Shown piece by piece: positions 16,582 to 24,611 of a stretch of DNA of 33,130 bases. The translations under genes were made by a program, and so were the position numbers. Source of the stretch: Bacteroidota bacterium (GTDB lineage Bacteria; Bacteroidota; Bacteroidia; Bacteroidales; F082); assembly GCA_024280235.1 (NCBI GenBank), contig JAJRQN010000106.1:1-33130 (forward strand), given 5' to 3'. The notes under the pieces were generated by a model. That model searched no databases. It was not told the origin of the DNA and worked only from the letters and a program-made list of their open reading frames with translations. Within the stretch, counting starts at the first letter, position 1. The number at the start of each line of letters is the position of its first letter.

Positions 16582-18819
16582 ATGAAAGCTGCTATTATCA
16601 CAACTTTTCCGCCGCGATAATGCGGAATTGCCACTTTTACCGAAAACCTTATCCGTGCGTTTCCGAATCAAACCCAAAACAACAAAGAAAATACTGCTGT
16701 TTTTGTAGTGGCTATGACCGATAAAGAAGGCGCTTATGCCTATCCCGACATTGTAAAATATACTATTCGTGAAAGCCATCAGAAAGATTACCTGAAAGCA
16801 GCCGACTTTATTAACTATTCGGCAGATATCTGTATTTTACAACACGAGTTCGGGATTTTCGGCGGTAACGATGGCGTTTATATCCTCCCACTGCTCAACC
16901 GGTTGAAAGTGCCGCTGCTGGTTACTTTCCATACTGTTTTGAAAGAGCCGACATTCAGCGAAAAAGCTATTCTTTCTGGAATTGGTAAGATAGCGGATAA
17001 AATTGTTGTAATGAGCAAGATGGCCGTTACCTTTCTCGAAGAGATTTATCAGATTCCGCGAAAAAAAATAGCCATTATCCAACATGGTTTCCCTGAATTT
17101 GATTACGAAAACCACGACCTCTACAAGCAAAAATTTCATTTGGAAGAAAAAATTCCGCTAATGACTTTTGGCCTGCTCAGCAGAGGAAAAGGCATCGAGA
17201 CCGTAATACGGGCACTGCCCCGTGTAGTTGAGAAATTTCCCAATGTGATATACTTGATTGTTGGAAAAACACATCCCGGTGTGGTTAAAGTTTCCGGCGA
17301 AAAATATCGTCACTTCCTGAGAAGACTGGTACAAAAAAACAAACTGGAAAAACATGTTGTCTTTATTGATAGTTTTCTTGAGGAACCGGATTTATGCGCC
17401 TATCTTTCGGCTACGGATATTTATATAACTCCCTACCCTGACGAAGCACAAATTACCAGCGGAACGCTTTCGTATGCGGTGGGTTCGGGAGCCGCAGTGG
17501 TTTCCACTCCATACTGGCATGCTACCGAATTACTCGACAAGGGTCGCGGTGTACTTTTCCCGTTTAACGACCACGAAGAATTGTCTAATGTATTACTTGA
17601 ATTGCTGGGGAACCCCGTAAAAATGAAGGCTATACGCAACCGGGCATTTGCCTATGGGCAAAAGATAAACTGGCCTTTGCAGGGGAAAAAATATCTGAGA
17701 GCAGCAGAACTGGCCATAAAAAAGTACGATGTGCCAAAAATTTACAAAGAAAAAATTATTGACCTCGCCTTATTGCCCTCTCTGAACCTGAGTCATATAA
17801 AACGGATGACGGATGTCACCGGAATTTTACAGCATGCACGGTATAATATCCCTGATTACAGACATGGTTACTGCCTCGATGATAATGCGCGGGCATTGTT
17901 GGTGATGAATATGGTTTATGAACGGCAAAAAGAGTCGGATGCTATTAACTTAATGTCCACCTACCTTTCTTATATAAACTACATGCAAAATCCGGATGGC
18001 TCTTTCCGGAATTTTCTCGGTTATGATCATTCATTTCTCGACAAAAAAAGCTCGGAAGATGCCTTTGGCAGAACCATCTGGGCGTTAGGGTTTCTATTGG
18101 CTCATTCGCCTAACGATGCTTTTTTCCAGATTGCACACCAGCTTTTTACTTTATCATCCGGCATCTTTCAGCAGTTGAAGAGCTTGCGGGGAATTGCCAA
18201 CACCCTTTTGGGAATCAACTATTATTTGAAACGCTTTCCGTGGGACGAAGGGATGGTGAACATTATGACCGGTTTGGCAGATAAACTAATCTATGCTTTT
18301 GAGAAAGAAAAAGAACACGACTGGCAATGGTTTGAACCGATTCTGACTTACGACAATGGTCTGATGCCGGCAGCTTTGTTTTGCACTTATGAAAATACCG
18401 AGCGAGAGAAATATTTGAAAGTAGCCGAAGAAAGTATGAACTTTCTGGAAAATGTTACGTTCAAAGGCGATCATTTCGCACTCATAGGAAACGATGGATG
18501 GTACCGGAAGGGAGAGAAACGCGCCAGGTTTGCCCAACAACCCGTAGATGCTATGGGAATGGTGCTTATGTACGAAAAAGCCTATCTTGTTACTGAAAAC
18601 AAAAATGATTATCTACACAAAATGTTTACTGCCTTCATGTGGTTTTTCGGCGAAAATGATTTGCACATACCACTGTACGACTATGAAACTAAAGGCTGTT
18701 GTGACGGACTGGAAAAAGAAGGCGTAAACCGCAATCAGGGCGCTGAAAGTATGTTGGCTTACTTACTATCGCATTTGACGGTTCTGGAAGCATTTGAAAA
18801 AGAAAAAATATTTAAATGA
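16582..18819 (+). pseudogene. GT4 glycosyltransferase plus alpha-helical domain, interrupted by TAA at codon 13
   Basis: The open frame listed from a GTG at 16708 can be extended upstream to ATG 16582 in the same frame, reading MKAAIITTFPPR-stop-CGIATFTENLIRAF. That is exactly the conserved GT4 N-terminus (PPRxCGIATFT), but codon 13 is TAA (16618-16620), one base from CAA, GAA or AAA. The other roughly 730 codons are intact. Domains: GT-B glycosyltransferase (about 1-390, with GLLSRGKGIETVIRAL and TSGTLSYAVGSGAAVVSTP), then a helical, probably (alpha/alpha)-barrel domain (about 410-740, HGYCLDDNARALL). Starting at GTG 16708 or the ATG at 16714 would lose the first beta strand and glycine loop, so an active product is doubtful without read-through. 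GH130 follows after 10 bp. The choices are a recent nonsense mutation, sequence error or recoding. Confidence 0.8.
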
Positions 18820-18825
18820 AAGGAG
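18819..18825 (+). promoter_or_regulatory. Strong Shine-Dalgarno (AAAGGAG) deciding the GH130 start
   Basis: AAAGGAG lies four bases (TGAA) before the ATG at 18830 and sits right at the stop of the preceding gene. It fixes the GH130 start 36 bp downstream of the ORF-track TTG. Such a strong site is uncommon in this window. Confidence 0.8.
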
Positions 18826-18829
18826 TGAA

Positions 18830-19759
18830 ATGGAACTTATCACCCGTTATTCACGAAACCCAATTCTTACCAAAGACGACGTGCCTTATCCGGTGGTAAC
18901 AGTGCATAACGCCGCTGTGGTGAAATATAATGAGAAATACATCATGGTTTTCAGGTCGCACCTGCACAACGGTCGTAGTATTTTGGGTATTGCCGACAGC
19001 AGCAACGGTGTCGATTTCAAAGTCAGGAAAAAACCATTTATGACGCCTGATGATAAAAGCCCTTATCATGAATATGAATCCTGGAGTATCGAAGACCCGC
19101 GGATTACCTTTATTGATAACGAATACATCATCACATACAGCGCTTACTCGCCCCATGGCATTCGTATCGGGCTGGCCAGAACCCGTGATTTTGAATCTGT
19201 GGAACGCTTTTCGATGATTACCGAAGCCGATTACCGCAATGTGGTCATCTTTCCTGAGAAATTCAACGGCCTTTATGCCCGCCTCGATCGTCCACACTCC
19301 GAAATAAGCCCATGGTCTGTTTGGATAACTTACTCACCTGATTTGCGTTATTGGGGTGAATCACAGCGAATTATGGACCCTGTGCCTTATCATTGGGACG
19401 AAATGAAAATTGGCCCCGGAGCGCCTCCCATCAAAACCGAAAAAGGTTGGCTCAGCATTTACCACGGCGTTTTCCCCACTATGGACGGCAGTGTTTACCG
19501 GTTGGGAGTAGCGTTACACGATCTACACAATCCCGCTAAAATAATCGGCGTGGGCGATGACTGGATTCTGCAGCCCGAAGACCCGTGGGAAATTACAGGA
19601 TATGTGCACAATGTGGTGTTTACCTGTGCGGCTGTCCCCGAACATAACGGCATGGTGCGTATCTATTGGGGTGGCGCCGACACGGTGATGTGTACCGGAA
19701 CGGCACGTATTGATGACCTTGTGGAATTGTGTTTGACAAAATCGAGAAAGGCTGTTTAG
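18830..19759 (+). CDS. GH130 glycoside phosphorylase (mannoside type)
   Basis: A 309-residue five-bladed beta-propeller enzyme of family GH130, whose known members phosphorolyse beta-mannosides (mannosyl-glucose, beta-1,4- or beta-1,2-mannooligosaccharides) to mannose-1-phosphate, with a few hydrolases. Blade motifs are seen in order: YSRNPILTKDDVPYP, VHNAAVVKYNEKYIMVFRS, SWSIEDPRITF with the catalytic aspartate (D89), VVIFPEKFNGLYARLDRP and KIGPGAPPIKTEKGWLSIYHG. There is no signal peptide, so it is cytosolic. It is co-transcribed with the upstream GT4 fusion gene (10 bp gap). Specificity is not deducible from the sequence alone. Confidence 0.93.
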   Translation: MELITRYSRNPILTKDDVPYPVVTVHNAAVVKYNEKYIMVFRSHLHNGRSILGIADSSNGVDFKVRKKPFMTPDDKSPYHEYESWSIEDPRITFIDNEYIITYSAYSPHGIRIGLARTRDFESVERFSMITEADYRNVVIFPEKFNGLYARLDRPHSEISPWSVWITYSPDLRYWGESQRIMDPVPYHWDEMKIGPGAPPIKTEKGWLSIYHGVFPTMDGSVYRLGVALHDLHNPAKIIGVGDDWILQPEDPWEITGYVHNVVFTCAAVPEHNGMVRIYWGGADTVMCTGTARIDDLVELCLTKSRKAV

Positions 19760-19790
19760 AAATTTGATTTAAAGATATATTTTCAAAAGT

Positions 19791-19852
19791 CGGGATTGCA
19801 AACCCCGGCGAACAGTAAAATTATTTGCTCTTCCGGATTTGTAATCCGGAAG
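19791..19852. repeat. REP-like element with two hairpins
   Basis: Two small inverted repeats sit in the 128-bp gap between GH130 and GT4. The first is CGGGATT-GCA-AACCCCG (19791-19807, one mismatch); the second is CTTCCGGATT-TGT-AATCCGGAAG (19830-19852, perfect, 10-bp stem). They share the sense of a GGATTTG/CAAATCC core. The layout matches bacterial REP/BIME-type intergenic elements; the second hairpin could also act as an attenuator, but no T run follows it. Confidence 0.6.
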
Positions 19853-19887
19853 TTTAGGCTAATCCAAAATCATAAACAGAGTTTATA

Positions 19888-20904
19888 ATGAAAAACATAA
19901 AAATAGCTATCCTGTCCCCTGCCTGCTGGCGGACACCGCCGCGGAAATACGGCCCGTGGGAACAGGTAGCTTCCAACATTGCCGAAGGACTGGTAGCAAG
20001 AGGTTATGATGTAACACTATTTGCCACAGCCTATTCTATCACCGGAGGGAGATTAGAAGCCGTTTGCGACCGACCTTATGGCGAACATCCCGAAATAGAT
20101 GCCAAAGTGTGCGAGTGCCTGCACATTTCGCATTTTATGGAAATGGCCGAAAACTTCGACATATTACACAACAACTACGACTTTCTTCCGCTGACTTATT
20201 CGCGGCTTATCAAAACGCCCATGGTAACCACTATCCATGGATTTTCGTCACCGAAAATTCTGCCGGTTTTCAAAAAGTATAACGACACCAGCTATTATGT
20301 CTCCATTAGCAATTCCGACCGAAGTCCGGAACTAAATTATGTGGCCACAGTTTACAACGGCATCAATCCTGAAGAATTTCATCTACAAGAAAAAACAGGA
20401 AATTATCTTTTGTTTTTCGGAAGAATTCATCCTGAAAAGGGAACATTCGAGGCTATTCAAATTGCCAAAAAATCAGGTAGGAAACTCATTATTTCCGGTT
20501 TAATTCAGGATGAAGCTTACTTTCAGAAAAAGGTGAAGCCTTTGATAGATGACAAGCAAATTATTTATGTGGGTAATTCCGGTCCGCAGCGCCGTGATGA
20601 ATTACTTGGCAACGCCTATGCGCTGCTGCATCCCGTTAGTTTTGAAGAACCTTTCGGACTAAGTGTAGCCGAAGCTATGATGTGCGGAACCCCGGTTGTT
20701 GCATTCAACAGGGGTTCCATGCCCGAACTGGTTCTCCCCGGAAAAACCGGATTTCTGGTGAACACAGTGAAAGAAGCCGTCAATGTTTTGCCACAAATAG
20801 AAAACATTCGCCGGAAAGGCTGTCGAACGATAGCACTGGAAAAATTCGGTATCGACAAAATGACATCAAGCTATCTTAAACTATATCAAAAGATTCTTTC
20901 ATAA
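19888..20904 (+). CDS. GT4 family glycosyltransferase
   Basis: A 338-residue GT-B glycosyltransferase. The N-terminus MKNIKIAILSPACWRTPPRKYGPWEQVA has the conserved glycine-rich acceptor loop, and the C-terminal donor domain shows LLFFGRIHPEKG and EPFGLSVAEAMMCGTPVV with the EX7E glutamates. It follows GH130 after a gap holding the REP-like element and ends 5 bp before the convergent long GH130 gene. It belongs to the same sugar cluster and could transfer mannose or a related sugar using donor such as GDP-mannose (inference from GH130 neighbours). Confidence 0.92.
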   Translation: MKNIKIAILSPACWRTPPRKYGPWEQVASNIAEGLVARGYDVTLFATAYSITGGRLEAVCDRPYGEHPEIDAKVCECLHISHFMEMAENFDILHNNYDFLPLTYSRLIKTPMVTTIHGFSSPKILPVFKKYNDTSYYVSISNSDRSPELNYVATVYNGINPEEFHLQEKTGNYLLFFGRIHPEKGTFEAIQIAKKSGRKLIISGLIQDEAYFQKKVKPLIDDKQIIYVGNSGPQRRDELLGNAYALLHPVSFEEPFGLSVAEAMMCGTPVVAFNRGSMPELVLPGKTGFLVNTVKEAVNVLPQIENIRRKGCRTIALEKFGIDKMTSSYLKLYQKILS

Positions 20905-20909
20905 TAAGG

Positions 20910-22391
20910 CTACTCTTTAACCGCAACCATTTTATCTAACAAATCATCAAGTTTAAATTTTACAATACTCGATCGGGTGTCGGAAGCGGCATACGGCAAG
21001 ACAATCCATCCATTGTGATGGATGACACCACAAGCGTAAACCACATTGGGGACATAACCGTTTCGCTCGCTTTCCTGTGGAACAAGCAGTGGTTCTTTCA
21101 ACTCGGCAATCACTTTTGTCGGGTCTTTCAAATCGAGCAACAAAGCACCAAGAGCATAGGTCCTAACAGGACCTACACCATGAGTGAGCAGCAGCCATCC
21201 TCTTTCCGTTTTTATGGGAGAACCACTGTTCCCTATTTGGATAAACTCCCAGAAAAATTTAGGTTCACGAATAAGAATTGGATTTTCCCAGTAGTTCAGG
21301 CTATCGCTATACATAATGTACAGGTTCTCGTTATCGTTTCGCGAGATAATGGCAAATTTCCCATCAATGCGTTCGGGAAAAAGGGCCATACCTTTATTTT
21401 GCGAACCCGGCCCCATCATTGTACTGATTCTAAAACGGAAAAAATCTTTGGTTTCAATCAGCTGAGGCAAAATAGAAATTCCGTTATAAGCTGTGTACGG
21501 CGCATAATAAGTGTACGAGCCATTGCCATTTTTAAAAGCCACAAAACGAGCATCTTCTATGGCTCGAACATCGGTCGTAGATCGCGGGAAGATAACCCGT
21601 TCCGAAATGTCAGAATCATCGTGAAATTCAATCTCATAATTGGAGCGCAGTATCCAGTAGAGTGTATCAATAGCTGTTTCTTCGTTTCGGGTTAAAGTTC
21701 CTTTTTCACGAAAATGCTTCACACTTTCGTTGAGTTCTTCAGAAGTAAAAGTTTCCAGCAATTCATCAAAAATACTTTTCACCGTCTGAAAATGCCCCAT
21801 ATCCGAAAGCTTCATAATAAAATCCTGCTTGCTGTACTCCACAGAATGAATAATCTTGGCCATCTCAACAAGATGACTAAAGTCGTCCATCTCAATATTC
21901 CCATCGGTATCGAGTTTACCGCTCCGAAACACCACCGACGACATGTGCCCTTCGCCCACCGCCCGAAAACTAATGATTACTTTCAGGTTATGATTAAGCA
22001 TATCATCCGGAGTTTGAAAAGGATGCGGAACAATAGATGGATTAAACAAAGCAGCAGCTTCAATAGAGTATTCGAGGGTAAAAAAAGCACCTATGAGCAA
22101 CTTGTTTTCAAGTGGCAGGTCGTTGTAAATTGTAATATCAAGATGCTTGAGTATGTCGTCAAAGTTATCTTTAAAAACTCTTTTTACGTTCTTATGGCGA
22201 TTCTCAAAATTGGCAATTATCTGTTTCAGAATACGATTTCTTTCCTTATCGGAAAGTTTCAGAACACGATCGAAGACCTTATATATCCGAACCTTGTCCA
22301 GACCGAAAAGTTTTGTAATAACCCGCCTTTCATCGGGCAAAAAGGAAAGTTTCTGACGATAAATTTTCACTTTACTCTGGGCGTAATCCAT
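20910..22391 (-). CDS. Long GH130-family protein with N-terminal helical domain
   Basis: A 493-residue protein. The C-terminal half (about 265-490) is a GH130 beta-propeller: RAIEDARFVAF carries the probable catalytic aspartate (D280), followed by MALFPERIDGKFAIISR, GNSGSPIKTERGWLLLTHG and RNGYVPNVVYACG. The first 250 or so residues are mostly helical, with a conserved stretch IISFRAVGEGHMSSVVFRSG, and are not present in the short GH130 next door. It is cytosolic with no signal peptide. It runs convergently with the GT4 (5 bp gap), so it must have its own promoter, not recognised here. Phosphorylase versus hydrolase cannot be settled from the sequence. Confidence 0.88.
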   Translation of the reverse strand: MDYAQSKVKIYRQKLSFLPDERRVITKLFGLDKVRIYKVFDRVLKLSDKERNRILKQIIANFENRHKNVKRVFKDNFDDILKHLDITIYNDLPLENKLLIGAFFTLEYSIEAAALFNPSIVPHPFQTPDDMLNHNLKVIISFRAVGEGHMSSVVFRSGKLDTDGNIEMDDFSHLVEMAKIIHSVEYSKQDFIMKLSDMGHFQTVKSIFDELLETFTSEELNESVKHFREKGTLTRNEETAIDTLYWILRSNYEIEFHDDSDISERVIFPRSTTDVRAIEDARFVAFKNGNGSYTYYAPYTAYNGISILPQLIETKDFFRFRISTMMGPGSQNKGMALFPERIDGKFAIISRNDNENLYIMYSDSLNYWENPILIREPKFFWEFIQIGNSGSPIKTERGWLLLTHGVGPVRTYALGALLLDLKDPTKVIAELKEPLLVPQESERNGYVPNVVYACGVIHHNGWIVLPYAASDTRSSIVKFKLDDLLDKMVAVKE

Positions 22392-22463
22392 GGTTTTATT
22401 TTTTGAAAAAGCTAAAATAAGTGTTTAACAATTAACTTCCAAATACCGAAAGCCAAATTCCTA

Positions 22464-23267
22464 TCACACTTCTGCAAAACATCTGTTCAGAAAACCCGCG
22501 AGGACAGGGAATATCTTCCCGGGAGCTTCCACAAATCCCATGTGGCCGGTATGATCAAGAAGCAGAGCTTCGGCATGTGCAGGTAAAGCCATCTGTTTAC
22601 TTATCTTCTCTACCGGAATTCGCGAATCCTGTTTGCCAGCAACAAAAAAAACCGGAAAAGTAAGTTTCGTCAACAGTTTCAGACCATCCTCACGGTCGCG
22701 CATTCCAGCTATGGCAGCTATAACTCCTTGTGCCTGTGTCTGCAACGACATTTCCCTGAGATGGGCTATTTCTTTGGCAAAACGATTTACGTTTTCTTCT
22801 GCAAAAAGTAACGGAATAAATTTTGAAATGAAATCTTTATGATCTCGCTTAACAACCTCGATGGTTCTGGAACGGTTTCGCTTCCCTTCTTCGTTGTCGC
22901 CGGCAGCCTGTGAGTGAAACAGCACCATACCAGCCAACATCTTCGGATAGATTTTGGCAAAAGCCAACGAAACATATCCTCCCATTGAGTGCCCAACCAA
23001 CACTGTTTGAGAAATGTTTTCGGTATCCAGCACCGCTTTTACAGCATCGGCCATGAAAGACATCTTGTGATTATCATGGAATACCGATGTTTTTCCGAAG
23101 CCGGGTAAATCTATCACAATTACCTTAAAACCGGACTTTAGAAAGTTGATGAACCCATCCCAAATATGAATATTTTCCAGAAATCCATGCAACAAAACAA
23201 CAGAATATCCTTTACCTTCAGTAAGGTAGTGAATATGACCTTGTTGCCAGACTATTTGCTTTTCCAT
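22464..23267 (-). CDS. Alpha/beta hydrolase
   Basis: A 267-residue soluble alpha/beta-hydrolase fold enzyme. The oxyanion region VVLLHGFLENIHIWDG is followed by the nucleophile elbow VGHSMGGYVSLAFA (serine), FVAGKQDSRIPVE (acid) and LDHTGHMGFVEAP (histidine), so the catalytic triad is complete. The listed start at 23375 adds a hydrophobic stretch that reads like intergenic DNA; MEKQIVWQQGHIHYL at 23267 is preferred. The substrate is unknown (ester, lactone or C-C bond hydrolases all look like this). It is divergent from the YqiA-like gene, with about 90 bp between starts. Confidence 0.9.
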   Translation of the reverse strand: MEKQIVWQQGHIHYLTEGKGYSVVLLHGFLENIHIWDGFINFLKSGFKVIVIDLPGFGKTSVFHDNHKMSFMADAVKAVLDTENISQTVLVGHSMGGYVSLAFAKIYPKMLAGMVLFHSQAAGDNEEGKRNRSRTIEVVKRDHKDFISKFIPLLFAEENVNRFAKEIAHLREMSLQTQAQGVIAAIAGMRDREDGLKLLTKLTFPVFFVAGKQDSRIPVEKISKQMALPAHAEALLLDHTGHMGFVEAPGKIFPVLAGFLNRCFAEV

Positions 23268-23358
23268 AATGTTTCTATTATTTTTGGTAAAAATAGAGAG
23301 ATTCCCTGAAATATGGAATGACAGCTTATCAGAAAAAAGAATATTTGTAACAATAACT

Positions 23359-23841
23359 ATGGTAAACCAAAACATGACGAAAACAATTTTATTTATTGGT
23401 GGTTACAACTCAGTCGGCGGCAAAGCCGAAACACTGCGCCAAAAAAGAGGCTGGAAAGTTTATACCCTGCTTCCTGATTACGACATCGGCTTGCAGCAAT
23501 GGATTAATGTAGCAAGACAGATGCTTCTGGAACATCCTGTGGATGAGATTCATGCTTCTTCCACCGGTGCACTGGTGGCCTGCCGGTTTCCACACAAAAA
23601 AGTACTTTACAGCCCCGTGATAGACCCTTTCAGGCAACTTAGAGAAAAGCTTTTTACGGAGAAATTCCTCAACGAAGCTTATGTCATTGATGATTGCCGC
23701 CCCTGTACCATTATTATTCCGGAAAAGGACGACGTACTTTTTAATCAAATAACATGGGCTTTTTGCAAAATAAACAACCTAACACCCATCGTTTCCAAAA
23801 ATGATGACCACCGACTGACACGGTATTTCGGAAGTTTATAA
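23359..23841 (+). CDS. Small YqiA/UPF0227-like alpha/beta hydrolase
   Basis: A compact protein of 160 residues from MVNQNMTK at 23359 (or 155 from MTKTILFIGG at 23374). It keeps a small-hydrolase layout like E. coli YqiA: FIGGYNSVGG (oxyanion loop), ASSTGALVA (probable nucleophile serine, with Gly/Ser changes from the usual GxSxG), IIIPEKDDVLFN (acid) and NDDHRLTRYFGSL (histidine). The nucleophile elbow lacks the first glycine, so activity is uncertain. YqiA is a small esterase; no partner is obvious here. The ORF-track start at 23269 was set aside because its first 30 codons read as intergenic. Confidence 0.7.
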   Translation: MVNQNMTKTILFIGGYNSVGGKAETLRQKRGWKVYTLLPDYDIGLQQWINVARQMLLEHPVDEIHASSTGALVACRFPHKKVLYSPVIDPFRQLREKLFTEKFLNEAYVIDDCRPCTIIIPEKDDVLFNQITWAFCKINNLTPIVSKNDDHRLTRYFGSL

Positions 23842-23918
23842 TCTCAGAAACACATAGTCTCGTCATGTTATAAGTACGAATAAGAGATGTTTGCCTTATT
23901 TGTTTTTTCTAAATTTAA

Positions 23919-23926
23919 TATCTTTA
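23919..23926 (+). promoter_or_regulatory. Near-consensus -7 box (TATCTTTA) of DUF975-like gene
   Basis: TATCTTTA matches TAnnTTTG except the last base, 23 nt before the ATG at 23950, with a TTTG at 23899 upstream at slightly short spacing. A weak candidate. Confidence 0.35.
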
Positions 23927-23949
23927 CAAAAATTAACACTTTACCATAC

Positions 23950-24555
23950 ATGACAAAAGAAAATTCAGTATTAATGAAAATGGGGCGTGAATCTCTCAAA
24001 GGAAACTGGGGCCTCGCCATCGGTGCTTTTCTCGTTGTTTACTTAATCAGCGGAGCCATTCAATCCATTCACGAAGGAGGAGGCAGCATTCTTTATTTAA
24101 TTATTGCCGGACCTTTTACACTTGGCATGGCCAAGTTTTCGCTTGCATATTCCCGTCATCAGGAACCCCGATTTGAGCAGGTTTTTGAAGGATTTCAACA
24201 ATTCGGAAGAACGTTGGGGGCCTATCTTTTGATTGTTTTGTATGTTTTCTTGTGGTTATTACTGCTTATTGTTCCCGGAATCATTGCAGCCCTTGCTTAT
24301 TCCATGACTTTTTTTATTATGACCGATGACGTCTCTGTCAAAACTGCGGATGCTCTTAAAAAGAGCAAGCAAATGATGGTTGGTTATAAATGGAAACTCT
24401 TTGGACTGTACCTGCGATTTTTCGGATGGGCATTACTTTGTATTTTGACGCTGGGGATTGGCTTTTTGTGGTTGACACCCTGGATGCACGTAACTTTCGC
24501 CCATTTTTACGACGACATTAAAGACAATCCTGCCACAGTTGTTAAAACAGTTTAG
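23950..24555 (+). CDS. DUF975-like multi-pass membrane protein
   Basis: A 201-residue inner-membrane protein with about four to five TM helices. The N-terminal RESLKGNWGLAIGAFLVVYL and the helix GIIAALAYSMTFFIMTDD followed by ALKKSKQMMVGYKWKLFGL resemble DUF975 proteins, whose function is not known. Start MTKENSVLMKMG at 23950 is chosen over the TTG-like upstream frame. A possible terminator hairpin lies just after the stop, consistent with a single-gene transcript. Confidence 0.8.
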   Translation: MTKENSVLMKMGRESLKGNWGLAIGAFLVVYLISGAIQSIHEGGGSILYLIIAGPFTLGMAKFSLAYSRHQEPRFEQVFEGFQQFGRTLGAYLLIVLYVFLWLLLLIVPGIIAALAYSMTFFIMTDDVSVKTADALKKSKQMMVGYKWKLFGLYLRFFGWALLCILTLGIGFLWLTPWMHVTFAHFYDDIKDNPATVVKTV

Positions 24556-24563
24556 CCTATCGC

Positions 24564-24591
24564 TTTGAGCCTCTACGCTCAAAAACTTTTT
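24564..24591 (+). terminator. Possible terminator after DUF975-like gene
   Basis: TTTGAGC-CTCTAC-GCTCAAA is a perfect 7-bp stem, followed by AAC and a TTTTT run. It begins 8 nt after the stop and lies in the 56-bp convergent gap with the ATPase gene. Confidence 0.6.
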
Positions 24592-24611
24592 CGCGATGCT
24601 TATCGCTCTGT

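Noticed and set aside
16404-16779. Minus-strand ORFs (76 and 116 aa) across the xseA / GT4 divergent gap
   Set aside because: They cover promoter boxes and the start of the interrupted GT4 gene in antisense, and show no family likeness.
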